DNA of 64,000 bases from Chlorops oryzae. Lineage: Eukaryota > Arthropoda > Insecta > Diptera > Chloropidae. The translations under genes and the position numbers were made by a program. The notes beneath the pieces were generated by a model. That model saw nothing but the letters and a program-made list of their open reading frames with translations. It ran no database searches and was not told where the DNA came from. Of the stretch, positions 11,639 to 23,876 are shown one piece after another (positions within the stretch are counted from its first letter, which is position 1; the number at the start of each line of letters is the position of its first letter). The stretch is from positions 13,703,724-13,767,723 of the forward strand of contig CM035806.1 of NCBI GenBank assembly GCA_020466095.1, in the 5' to 3' direction.

Positions 11639-14260
11639 CCTATTTATTAAGCTTCCAGACATACTTGCAGTCAAACGATTTTTCGTTTATCGGTTTCGAA
11701 GAGGACACAAAAGTCCTTAATCCCTTTTCTCTCGATGGGACTAAATCAGTGGGTTATCATGTCGGGCTGTCTGAAAGCCCATTTTTTGACTCGCAATACG
11801 TGGAGATTTTCATTTATTTATTCACTGATGTTTTATTCATTTAGAGCCAATATCACTGAACATAATGTATTTTAAAAAAATTTTCAATTGAAATAAAAAT
11901 CGCAATCCTGTAAGAATAGAATTATATGGCAGCACGATGCACTGCCAGGGCTGTGAGTGCATTTCACAGCTGACTACATTGTTCTTCTTAAAAATGGAGT
12001 CTATAAATGGTCATTCTAATGATTATTTCGCAATCCACACTGCTGTCTTCCGACTCTAAAACTCTTCCAATTCTGTCTCTATATTTTTATGTTATTTCCG
12101 TAAACTCCCAAGGCAACACCCAAGGCTTTTGATGAACGTCCCTTTTAAATTATTATCAATTTGAGAGTATTTAATTAAACCCCTTTTCACTTGACAAAAA
12201 AAAAAAAAGAAAAGATTTTCTTCAACTAAACAAAATGAAGAATATGATTTGAGGCAGTTATTAATATTAATCATAATCATCTTAAAACTCGATTTGTACT
12301 CGTAATCTAACTGAAGCTCTACTTTGCATAATTTTCCAAATGTTCCCCCCCCGTTTTGGTAATTTTTTTCTTCTTCTTCTTTTTTGTGCCCTGTATTACC
12401 ATAAAATGTTTCAACCCCGAAAACCGAAACAATGTCTCAAAAATTTCTATTGAAAAATACGAGTCAATCTGGAAGCCACCCACTGTTAAATCCGCAATGT
12501 TAATTAAATAACATGCCCATTCATATTTTGTTGTTTTTTTTTTTTTTTTCTATTTTGGAAAGAGTCCTTTTCGAGTCTTCTCCGAATTATTTCAAATCAC
12601 TGAAGTCTGAAGCTCATCACGAGCTATCAAAGAATTGGCGCCAGTACTCGGCCTCCCACTCTTTTGTCCTCAGTCAGTCAGCCAGTCAGGCAGTGCGGCA
12701 ATGAGTGGGTGAGGTGGTGAGACCCCTGTCAGTTATTCTAGCTTGGCAGCTGCTAACAAAAACACTAAGCCTATGACAACAACCGCGACAACAACAATAG
12801 ACAACCGCCGCGGCGTCTGTCCGGCCCATTCGTCCGTCCGACTTCGCTCGTGTCTCGTGCCTGTCTGTTTTTGCGCCCTAGGGTGTGTTACATATTTCCC
12901 GTATTGTATGCTCGCTCATATTACTGGTATGAGTTGCGGGTGTAAATGGTTTGATATGTTGTGTAATTTCGTTCGAATGGTGACTCCACTGAACTGGCCT
13001 GCATTGATTTCGTCATGCTTAGTTTTCCCTTTGAGTTGCTTTTTTTTTATGTCCCTGATTAAAAAACGAGGGTAAACGAAAGCAAGTACAAGAAGAAGAA
13101 AAAAAGGAGATGGGGACGCTTTGGTCCTTGTTTCATCTTCGTCAAAAAATCCTGTTCATCGTCAGCGTCAGCGTCATCGGCAGCGTCGTCAAGTGCAGCA
13201 ACATGTTGCCAAAAATTCGTTTTGCTAATTTAGAACGATTGCTTATGAATTCCTCTTGTTCGCCGTTCATTCATTCAAAGTCACCCTTCGGACGTCGAAC
13301 GGGAATTTACGCTGAACATCCCCTCTTAACGATTCTCTCCAGTCCATTCAGGAGTGTTCCTTATGCCGCGATTGAAATTTATGCACGTGAGTCGAATCGC
13401 CCGGATGCGGATCGAGTGAATGAGAGTGCTTCAGAAAAGTGAATTTCAATGTCGCTCATCATAATAAATTCATAATTTTTAGTAAAATACGCGTAAAATC
13501 CATATAAGACCAAAGAAGAACGGGGGATGGCTGGCTGTTCTTCGAATAAAATGGAACGCGCAGCTTCAATTGTTTGTAAAATAACGATATCAGGTATAAA
13601 GGAAATACTTTCTACGTTCACAAGGGCAAGGATTTCCAAAAGAAACAAAACAAAAAAAAAAAAAAAAACACTCTTTCATCTCTAAATATTGCCCAAAAGC
13701 GATGAATTTGTGCATCCGCCGATGGTTTATCTCGAGAATGGTAATTGAAAAACGGGAACGGGATTAAAATTGGAAATTATCACGATCTTAGCCAACTAGG
13801 ACATTAATTCTGCCCATTTTATAAGTTCAAAACGAAAAAAAAATGCAGGAAGGATGTGTAAGAAAAAGGAAAAACAAACGAATACACCGAGTGAGCCCAA
13901 GGAAAGGTTCTAAGCCAGAGATAGCATACCAACGAAGATTATCATTTCGATTTGGGAACAGGAAATGTGTCCATTATTCAGGACTGGAGCTTTCGCTTAA
14001 TACATATTTAATTATGTGTCCTTCATGAATGGTCAGGAAAAAACCTCTTTAATCTTCTGAAAGTGTGCTCTCTTTAAGACTGTATTCAGTGTGGTAAGGA
14101 ATTGCTTAGGGAAAGAATTGGCTGGTCCGGTGTTCCTCAAGGTCCTCAATAGGTTCTGGATATTCTAGTGGGTATACAATGGATAATCTCTCAAATTGCC
14201 TGTTATATGCTGAGGAGACCTTAAATTTTCCTTCCATTTGATAGGGGTTAAAATTACAAA
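11639..14260. other. Non-coding spacer
   Basis: Includes a small hairpin (CAGGGCTGTGA facing TCACAGCTG, 11946-11974), CAGT-type short repeats at 12672-12697, ACAACA-type tracts near 12776-12800 and A homopolymers at 13650-13669. Frames of about 110 residues at 12743-13075 and 13110-13442 show no recognisable domain or flanking splice structure. Confidence 0.4.
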
Positions 14261-14439
14261 TACACTCGAAACTCTCTATAAAAAATGTCAAGGGACCGGA
14301 AAAAAAATCGTTTTATGTATAAAGAATCCGTTATAAGGAGAAAAAGACGCACTAAAAATCTATCGAAAAAGTCATAAGAAAATTTGCTATAGAGAGAAAT
14401 TCATTATAGAGGAGCTCGTTACAGAGAGTTTCGACTGTA
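14261..14439. mobile_element. TA-flanked MITE, 179 bp
   Basis: The left end TACACTCGAAACTCTCTATA and the minus-strand right end TACAGTCGAAACTCTCTGTA are near-identical inverted repeats. Inner arms also match (TCCGTTATAAGG and TTCATTATAGAG-type blocks in opposite arms). TA ends and the CAGTCGA start relate it to the elements at 7.7 and 11.5 kb, but the rest of the sequence differs, so it is a separate family using the same kind of end. Confidence 0.7.
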
Positions 14440-16639
14440 ATTAAAAATAATTTTTAAATTAATTATTGATTAAATTAATCAATTACCCGGTCACAAATGG
14501 GCTGCATAATTCCCCACGACTAAATAGGAATAATGAAATGACTTCAAATGGATTTTTGAATCGGCCATGCTCCTGTGAAATACCAACTAAAAAGATGGTT
14601 CTTATAATAGACACAGTGACATTCTGACTATGTGAAGATTATCTTTACTCGGCTACACGCCTTTGCTAGGTTCAAAGAAACTTTTCTGGAGCACTTAAAG
14701 CGAAATATCCCAAAAAAGGCCCAACAGATACTAGAGGTCGCAGTTCATACATAATAATACATACCGACATTTTCGGTCTTCCTTAAAAATCATCATAAAA
14801 TCCTTTAAATAAAACCAGAAACAGAAGACTTGGAATCATTAAAAAGGAAACCAAATTACAAAGTATTTAAACTGATCCTCAGCACTTCTTTGATATTGAC
14901 AAAAAGGAGACAATGCAAATATTAAAAAAAACAAAAAAAAGCCAACCACAATTCGCACGAAAAAAGGACATCAGATCCATACGACCTTATCGAAATTTTT
15001 TTTTTTTTTTTTATGTATTGATTTTCACGATTTTCATATTCCGATTGGAGGAGCCTTCAATTGCTCTCGCCCTTCGGATTGTCTGACTGGCGTCTGCAGT
15101 GCATCCTGCGATGGGGATTGAAATCGAATGGAATGGAATGGAATCGAATCGAACGGAATGTAATTTTTTATCGATCAGTAAACACCATAACCAGAAACGG
15201 GCGTTCACAGAAGCATCATCAGCGTGTAGTGATGACATGTAATTTATATCATGCAGCAATCGTACAATTTGCAGCGAGTCGCTCCTTTTTTTTTTTTGCC
15301 TTTGTGGTTCTTCTGTCCTTTTTACATCGATTGTCTGTGCACTCGAGTACTTTTTCCTTTTCATTCCGTACTCGTGGTCCCATCCGCACTCGAATAGAGT
15401 GACATATAACCCTCATAGATATTGTCTGTTTTTTTTTTTTCTTTCTTTTCATTTTCGGGATGTTTCAGTGTTTTTAGTGCGGCAGTGCTTCGGTACATTC
15501 TCGCCCATAAGTATTGTATGTGTGTTTGTATTTATTTCTCACTGAAGTTGAATTGAAGTTGAAGTTTATTGAAATTGAAGAAGCTTACTTCTTTAACCAC
15601 CGTTTCCACGAAACTCCCTGAGCGCTGTTTGGCGCTCTCTGGCATTGAAAATGATTTATGGTCTATTTGATGGTGTCGTTTTCAACGCTTCAGCTTTCTG
15701 CAGACTTGAGAAACCGAGAAGCCCGAGCTTCGCTGAGGACGTTTGCCAATGCCTTAAGATGAAGATTTTGGATTTGTGTACAAATTGAAAGCCTTAATTG
15801 GGATCCAGAGATGGGTGCTTTTCGAGGAATGGTGTGGGGAGATTTCTTAAGACGTCTTATGAACTTCTGAATTTATTTATATTGTTTTTATTTTCGAAGA
15901 ACGAATTTGGATTCGTTGGCGGAATTTTGTTTTTTGTTTCAAAAAGTGTGAAGAAAATGAATCTCAATTGAAAAAAGATTTCCAAACTTTTAGGTTTTGT
16001 TTTGTTTTTTTTTTCTTTTCTACTTCGTTCTGTAAGCTTTTGCATCATCCAACTGATAAATTCAAGCGTCTTCACACATCAGTTCAATCATATCCTTAAG
16101 CTCAGTTGTTTCAACTTTTAAAAGTTCTTGTAACTTCGCCTCCACCTTTTTGGGTTGTTCGATCTCGTCGAATCGTAGACCATCGACGCCAAGAATTCAA
16201 TCGGCGTTTTTCTTCGTTTTTTTTTTTCTTTCTTTTTTGCGCTTATTAGTGCGCCAAGATGTTGTTTTGACTTTTTACGAATGAACATTTCTTAAATGAA
16301 AAGATAAAGTCAATGCGTTGGAAAAACTTTTTCAATTTTCTTGGCTTCAGTCTGTGAGCTCTTCAGTTTAAAGTGTTGGCAGAATCATTGAAAGGGTTTC
16401 TTATAAGTTTCTTCTTTTAACAGTTGTTGCTAGTAGTAGTTGGAGTAATTCATAGTTGCGGCGGCAACCAGCCGGAAAAATTTCAACTGATAGTATTAAG
16501 GGGGAACGAATAAATTCAAGCTACATAAGCATGATGGACTTTGCAAACTTATTGAAGGTCTACAATATCCCGCTACCATTCTCTGTCCATCTGTATATTT
16601 CGATTCTTTTTTCTCTACAGTCTACAATCCGTCTTTTCC
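14440..16639. other. Non-coding spacer
   Basis: Holds A/T homopolymers, a GGAAT/CGAAT pentamer stretch at 15124-15160 and T-rich tracts at 16213-16237. No paired element ends or exon candidates were found. Confidence 0.4.
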
Positions 16640-16756
16640 TCTCAATTTCTTTCTCTATTTGTCTCTCCCTCTATCGCCCTCTCTATTACCCTCTCTATCA
16701 CCATCTCTCTCTTTCTCCCTCTTTCTCCTTCTCTCTCCTTCTCTCTCCTTCTCCTC

Positions 16757-16788
<32 letters not shown>

Positions 16789-17162
16789 CTCTCTCTCTCC
16801 CTTCTCTCTCCTTTCTCTCTCCTTTCTCTCCTCCTTCTCTCTCCTTCTCTCTCCTTCTCTCTCCTTCTCTCTCCTTCTCTCTCCTTCTCTCTCCTTCTCT
16901 CTCCTCTCTCTCTCCTTCTCTCTCCTCTCTCTCCTTCTCTCTCCTTCTCTCTCCTTCTCTCTCCTTCTCTCTCCTCTCTCCTCTCTCTCTCCTCTTCTCT
17001 CTCCTTCTCTCTCCTCTCTCTCTCCTTCTCTCTCCTTCTCTCTCCTTCTCTCTCCCTTCTCTCTCCTCTCTCTCCTCTCTCTCTCCTTCTCTCTCCCTTC
17101 TCTCTCCCTTCTCTCTCCTTCTCTCTCCTCTCTCTCTCCTTCTCTCTCCTTCTCTCTCCTCT

Positions 17163-17193
<31 letters not shown>

Positions 17194-17560
17194 CTTCTCT
17201 CTCCTTCTCTCTCCTTCTCTCTCTCCTTCTCTCTCCTTCTCTCTCCTTCTCTCTCCTTCTCTCTCCTCTCTCTCCTTCTCTCTCCTTCTCTCTCCTTCTC
17301 TCTCCTTCTCTCTCCTTCTCTCTCCTTCTCTCTCCTTCTTCTCTTCTCTCTCCTTCTCTCTCCTTCTCTCCATCTCCTTCTTCTCTCTCCTCTCTCTCCT
17401 TCTCTCTCCTTTCTCTCTCTTCTCTCTCCTTCTCTCCTTCTCTCTCCTTCTCTCCCTGTCTCTCTCCTCCTCTCTCTCCTTCTCTCTCCTTCTCTCTCCT
17501 CTCTCTCCCTCTCTCACTCTTACCCTCTTCTCTCCACTCTCTCTCCCCTCTCCACATTAT
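16640..17560 (+). repeat. CTCTCTCCTT decamer array, about 0.9 kb
   Basis: The plus strand is almost pure pyrimidine for about 900 bases. Large parts repeat CTCTCTCCTT with an exact 10-base period (for example 16840-16900 and 17278-17338). Interspersed CTCTCCTCTCTC blocks are slipped variants. Long frames on both strands encode only L/S/P or R/E/K repeats and are artefacts. Confidence 0.95.
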
Positions 17561-20164
17561 CTCTTAAACTCTGAAAAATCAATCTCTCATCTCCAAGTAC
17601 ATGATAGATACAGAAGAGCTCTGGAAAAATCAATCCTGAGACTGAAAGAAGATAGAAACACTACAGAGTATCCCTGTATAGACAAAATGCAAGCATTATC
17701 ATGAAATCATCTACCCTACACTATTTTCCACAAATTTTTTTATCCCTGAGAAAAGTAGTCTTCCATACCGTGACCTCTGACCATTCGTATTCGTTCAACA
17801 ATCGTTTTCCGATCAATCAATCAATTTCAAAAGAAGTTTATATTTTTGAAAAATTAAAGACCCCTCAAAAAAACAAAAAAAAAAAAAAATAAACGTTCCA
17901 TGAAAAAATTGGATCTTTCAAAATCATAACCATAATTCTGTCCCAACCGCTCGTCTCTTAAACTGATGAGCCATTTCGACGCCAATTGGTCGAAAATCCA
18001 TCCATAAGCCATGATGAATGACTTTGCTTGGCTGAACTTTGATTTTGTTGCGTTATTTTAAAAATTAAGACCAGCTTGCGTCCGAGAGCCCTTGAAACCG
18101 ATTTGAATGTTAGGCGCTGCGCTTCTATTGTGGAAACTGGATTGCATTTGGCGTTGCATTCGCGCTCGTTTCACTGAATGTTGCCATTGGCCTTGGGCAA
18201 TCAGTGGTAGGCCGATGGTGTCTGAGGTGTCAAAATATCTCAGGGTACTGATTGCTTGGGTTGATGATTCTGTTTTTCATTTTTTTCTTCTTCTCCGCTC
18301 GTTTTCGTTCGAACATGCTTTGGAGGTGTTTTTTCTTTTATTGCCCCAAAAAAAAAGCCTTACAAAAAAATCATTTAAAGCAAATAATATAAAAAATTTA
18401 AATGTAATTGAATTCACCTTGAAATTTTCTATTTTTCGAGGCAGACATTCGGTCGAACTTTTATGATTTCTAGTAAAAAAAAAATAAGAAACGTTTTCAT
18501 TTATTGAGGGAAACTATCTTAAAGGACTTCGTCGGAATCCTTGAAGAGTTGAGTGTGCAGTTTTGAAGTTGCAGCAAACATTTTCCTTCATACATATTTT
18601 GAATTGACCTCTTCTATTGCCTTGTATCCTTGCATCGTGCGGGTGATTCCCAATAGATCGAACAAACAGCTTTTGTGTACTTTGTCTGAAAAGTTTCGAA
18701 GACTCTCGCTCTCTCGCGCTCTTGTGTTAGGAACGGAACATTCCAAGTACAGACTTCGACTCGCCGCGTCAGTTTTAATTAAAAAATCAACTGCACGAGT
18801 CAGTCGCTCAGAGCAAACTTGTCTAGCAAATGGGCAATGAACGAAATCATATAATGTTTTTCTTTTTTACTCACTTTTTATTTTTATTTAATTTTTTTCA
18901 TTTTTTCAAAGTCAATTTAAAATGAATTACCTTGATTCCGCTTTAAAGAAAAATGCCATTTGAAAGAAGCTAACTGAGGATGCAGCATCCTCGGCTTTAA
19001 GTATTCTCGATCTTACGTTCTTTCACCCCGTCACTACTTCCCACTCTCACGCTCTCTCTCTCTTCTCTCTCTCTCTCTCTCTCTATCGCTCTTATGCTCT
19101 CATGCTCCCTCTCTGGGTTGGTAAAATAAACACAATAAAGCGCCATTAAGCAATAAATCTCGGCGTACATGAAAGGCTTATCGTTGGGTCTACTTCGAGG
19201 TAAGACTTAAATTTTACTGAAAGGGCTAAAAATGCTTTTAAGGCAATTTAAAGTTTCAGATAAAAGCTTGAAAAAATGAATAAATTGAGTACTTTTTTTT
19301 TTAAAGAAAGTTTTTTTCAAAGACGGAAAGGCCTTTGTGAATGCTGAGTTAGTTGAAGTCTATTATATGTATGTATTACCCATTGGGGGAGATCTTGGGT
19401 CCTCAATTTTACCACACTTAGCCGAAGAGCAAAACGAATTACTCTATGGACCCGATCCAGATTTGTTGCTGCTGTGGAGAAAAGCAATATACCCACATAT
19501 GCCACCCCTATGATGGCAGTAATGGGTTTGTGTTTTCGCATATCTATGTACGTATTTGAAATTGGCGCCTCTCACAGTGCCGCTCTGGGCATTCAACCGG
19601 CTGTACACCCGCCCCCAAAACGGGGCCAGGCTCTAAGCACAACATTATACAGGTCTATTGGTATAGACTATTATTCTGTCCATTCGTATTTTCTCGGAGC
19701 TTTTGTTCAAAGAACTTCAATTTGGGAGAATACTCAGGGCAAGGCCTGGTGAATAAAACGGATCAATCAAAATGGATATGGACGCTTAACATACGAAAGG
19801 GTTTATACTATCTTTTGTGTGCCTTCAAGTCTCTCAATTTTTACTGCCACTGCATTTTTACTGCCCCTCGCAACAAAAGTTTTTTCCTCATTACCTTAAA
19901 AATAAAAATAACTTTTTCGTCTACTGTTTTCAACTTTTCATTTCAGACTTTCGCCAATTTTAATTATTCGCCTTGTCTCGACTGAAAATGAAACCTTAAA
20001 TTTGCATAAATACAACCAGCGGCGTTAGCAATTATTTCAATTTAATTTACGTGTTAAAATAGGAGAAGTGTACACCTTTTCCTCCGTAGAAAAAAAAAAA
20101 AACGAAGGACAGTGAAAGCGTCTGGTCGCTGTTATCCATTAAACGAGCGTTGAGTTATTGGAAA
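17561..20164. other. Non-coding spacer
   Basis: Contains an A-tract at 17872-17889, T-rich tracts at 18855-18905, a CT stretch at 19054-19084 and A-run at 20089-20102. A weak retrotransposon-like fragment is listed separately. Nothing else can be supported. Confidence 0.4.
19317..19541 (-). pseudogene. Possible non-LTR reverse transcriptase fragment
   Basis: The minus-strand frame of 74 codons contains LFSTAATNLDRVHRVIRFAL. This recalls the region after the catalytic core of jockey-type reverse transcriptases, where a pattern like 'L..LD.VH..G.RL' is common. Neighbouring reverse transcriptase motifs were not seen, and the match is short. It could be chance. Confidence 0.22.
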
Positions 20165-21045
20165 ATCCTCTGTCTCTCTCTACTAATCATCTCTCTCTCT
20201 CTCGTCTCCTTCAATCTCTTTCTTGTCACGACTCTCCAATTCTTTCTGTCCTCTCCCACGTCCTCTTCTTGCTCACTTATTGTTTTTCTCTCACATTACG
20301 TCTTCTCCAATTACTTTCTGCCTCTACCACGTTAATCTTTCTTCTCTGCTTATTTTCCTTTCACACCACTCTCTCCTCGTCATTTCTCTCAATTACTCTT
20401 CTCCTCTCCTTGCTCTCATCCTCACTCGCTCTATCTCTCTCTCTTCTCTCTCTTCTCTCTCTCTCTTTCCATCTCTACTCACACTCGCTCTCTCCCTCTC
20501 ATTCGCTCTCTCATTCCTCTCTACTCGTTCTTCTCATTCCTCTCTCTCATTCGTCTCTCTCTCCCTATTTCCTTTCGCTCTCTTTACTTCACTACTCCTC
20601 TCACTCCTCTCACTCACTGCTCTCTCACTTCAATCGCTCTCTATCTCTCTCACTCTCTCTCATGGCTCTTCTCTCATTCGCTCTCTCTCATCTCGCTCAT
20701 CTCTCTCCGCTTCTTGACTTGCAGCTATCTCTCATTCGCTCTCTCTCACTTGCACTATCTCTCACTCGCCTCTCCTCTCACTCGCCTCTCTCATCTCTCT
20801 CTCTCGCTCTCTACTCTCCTCGCACTCTCTCCTCTCTCGCACTCTCTTCTCTCTCCACTCTCTCTTTCTACTCTGCACTCTCTCTCTCTCGCACTCTCTC
20901 TCCTCGCACTCTCTTCTCTCGCATCTCTCGCTCTCTCTCTCGCATCTCGCCTCTCTTCCCTCTCTCTCTCTCGCACTCTCTCTCTCTCTCTCGCACTCTC
21001 TCTCTCTCCGCACTCTCTCTCTCACTCTCTCTCTCACTCTCTCTC

Positions 21046-21092
<47 letters not shown>
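20165..21092 (+). repeat. CT-rich compound microsatellite, about 0.9 kb
   Basis: Pyrimidine-rich on the plus strand. It begins as degenerate CTCT mixed with other sequence, passes through TCTCTCGCACTC variants, then becomes a regular 12-base ACTCTCTCTCTC unit near 21010-21050 and ends as pure (CT)n to about 21091. The increasing purity from left to right suggests the right end expanded most recently. Open frames in it are artefacts. Confidence 0.9.
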
Positions 21093-21096
<4 letters not shown>

Positions 21097-22125
21097 CTCT
21101 GAAAGCATTGCTCTGACATTTTTAGAACCAAGATCAAAAAATTGAACTTCAGGACATTTAGTTTCAGTCAATTTGACTTTTAAAGATCCCAAATAATACT
21201 TTTATTTATTTTTTTTTTTCATTAATAATTTCTAAGCTATGTAAAGCGAAAACCTTTTTTCCACTTCTCTTTTCCTCATAAATTTTACCCTTTTTATTAA
21301 AATTTAAATGCCACTTAAAGAGTGTCGATTTTGATATTTCTTATCTTTTATCTTCGACACCGAAGGCTTTGCGTCTTAAAAGGTGCTGTTCTATTTGCAT
21401 TGCCGCAGCTGGCTGGGTTGGGTTGGTTACAAATTTTATCGATGTTGCGCATGCGCTTTGTAATTCAGTGGCATTTAGCCTTTTCCTTACACTTTTGAAT
21501 GAAATTTCTTCAAAGTCAAATGTTACGGCTACTGGATATTTGCAGCAAGGCAGGTGTTCGTGCTCTTGGTCGTGGATGGGTTCGTGCTTTCCTTGCACGA
21601 AAATGAAAATATATGTGTACAGTATATACACATTTACGTACTTATATGTATATATGTACATACATGTAAAACACTAGAAGCATAAGAAGAGAAACAATTT
21701 TTAAATAGAGGCCAAAAGCAATTTGCTCCAGTCGATGCAGATCGTTATCGATGAACTTGTTACTGATACCTGATTTGCATTTTAAAAGCAATCAAAAAGC
21801 CATCGAGTGCCGGCTTAAAGTTTCAAGAAAAAAATATACGATAGCTGCAGTTCATGTGCAATTGTGAAAATGCTTTAAAAAATATATATTTAAAAAAAAT
21901 CGCTTAACCCGCATTTTGGGCTAAATTTTTTCCCCCTGAAATCGCAAAACATTCGTCTCTTGAAGGGGCGTGGCGCACCCATTGCCAGTTCGGTTAATCT
22001 TACACGCCTGCCAGAGGGACGGAGAGAGGGAGAAGTTTAAAATGTTCATTAATAGGACATCATTTACATCAGTTCTAATAATCTTGTGGAATTTAGTAAC
22101 AATTTTTGGAAATTGTAGTAGATGT
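21093..22125. other. Non-coding spacer
   Basis: Contains a GTACATATA-type stretch at 21600-21670. No splice-bounded frame or element ends were recognised. Confidence 0.4.
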
Positions 22126-22220
22126 TTAACCCTCTAATTCCCGGTTCTTCGCTACCCGAAATTAGCCTCATTTAATTGTTTCATAAAAAAAAAACATTTT
22201 TTTTGTCAAAAGAGGGTTAA
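22126..22220. mobile_element. TTAA-flanked MITE, 95 bp
   Basis: Begins TTAACCCTCT and ends AGAGGGTTAA, a perfect 10-base inverted end with TTAA at both sides. The centre contains CCCGGTTCTTCGCTACCCG and an A/T-tract. It is the shortest member of the TTAACCCTYT family in this window and is non-coding. Confidence 0.6.
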
Positions 22221-22309
22221 TAAACTGTCCTTCTCCTTAGATTACCATTTCTAAAAAAATTTCACATCATTTTCCATCCCGTTTATGCCGTTAAGCCTTC
22301 TAGTAGAGA

Positions 22310-22617
<308 letters not shown>

Positions 22618-22728
22618 AAGAGGTCTGGTTGGGAGTAGACCAGGCATCTCCAAAATGGGAAAGGCATTTGTGTTAGTGAGCAAGAGAGCGAATGCGCTGA
22701 AAAAAATTTCAACACTAATTGCGTGCGC

Positions 22729-23075
22729 TCAATACAATTTTCCATCTGAAAAAGGTCTACCATATTTGATAATACCATACGAAATTAAGTTAGACAAAGA
22801 CATTTTCAAATCATTTTGTTTTATTTTAGCTACTTTTACATTTTCTATTTCTCGATTCTTGAAATCCACAGTTTAAATTTTTGCAATACAGATTCTTTTT
22901 TATCTTTAAAAACCTTTTCCCTTTCCACGCCATGGATTTTATTGAACTCAGAATGTTGACTTTCAACATGTTTTCTTAAAAAAGATTCATTCCTTGTTTT
23001 AAATGACTTCCCACATATAACCCAAAGCATGTTCTCAAAAGCATTTGGGATCATAAAGTAGGCTTTGCATTCCAT
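22729..23075 (-). pseudogene. hAT-family transposase N-terminal remnant (BED-finger type)
   Basis: A 76-codon minus-strand frame (23075 to 22845) resembles the start of hAT-derived proteins of the ZBED5/FAM200/GTF2IRD2 type. It has ICGKSF near residues 20-25, then LRKHVESQHSEF near 33-44, giving the Cys21, His36 and His41 ligands of a zinc finger. The partner cysteine three residues before Cys21 is Trp18, so the finger is probably dead. The frame stops at 22845. Further on, another minus-strand frame (ending with the stop at 22729-22731) contains IIKYGRPFSDGKLY, matching the 'IAK..kPF.dGe' block that follows the finger in this family. The break between them is a frameshift. The catalytic domain is not seen. 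No function is expected. Confidence 0.55.
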
Positions 23076-23876
23076 TTTGATAAAGTATTTTTTAAGTGTT
23101 TTTTAAAAAAAAGTTGCGCAGATCCGCTCGAAGTGTTTTCGTCGGGCGATTGCTACCGACTAAAGAAAGAGCGTAAGGCATACGTGTGAAGTGAGCGAGA
23201 AAAATTTTTCTATGGCGTGGAGGTCTCTGGAGTAGACTCCCCAATCCCGACTCCATGAAGAGCCCCATAGTATCCTCTTATGCTGCCTGGTAACACTTGC
23301 TTGGATGTTTTCGTAATTCTCAAAGAGTCCTCAAAGCATGATTTTCCCTCTTTCGGTCGAAAAAAATTCCTCTTGACAAATCTGCTTACTGCAACCTAAT
23401 CCTGCGTCTTCTCCTACTACTCTTACTTCTCCTCTTCCTCATTATCCTACTCCTTCTCCTACTCCGCCTTCTTCAGCTGCTCCGCTCTATGGATCTTTCC
23501 TGAGGATTCTCGACCTTAATTCGAATAAAATATGCTATTGAAGAACTACCAATTTTTCCCGAGAAATGTTTTTAAAAAGCTGTTACACAGGGAAATTTTT
23601 TTCCCGCTAAGCTTTGCAGTTAACAACACTGTGCAGTTCTCATGTTCGACTCGAACATGTTCGAAAGCGAATGAATTCATGATGTTTGAGGTGCATTCAA
23701 ATGAACTGCAAGCCCAACATTCAGTTGCAAGTTGCGAGTTACCCTTTGTAGACGCAAAACGAAGTGCACTCCACTAAGGGCGAAAAAGTGCTGTAATCTT
23801 GGATTGAAAAGTAAAAATTCTTTTTATCAAACGAAAAACCACCAAATTATTCAATTAATTTCACCATCATAACAAT
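23076..23876. other. Non-coding spacer, probably flank of a hAT remnant
   Basis: Upstream of the transposase remnant on the minus strand, so part may be its 5' end. A CTCCTACTCC-type pyrimidine tract lies at 23409-23475. A frame at 23532-23777 has no recognisable domain. Confidence 0.35.

Noticed and set aside
16456..17574. Frames of about 300-370 codons on both strands
   Set aside because: They encode only L/S/P or R/E/K repeats produced by the CTCTCTCCTT array; no domain, and both strands are open for the same reason.
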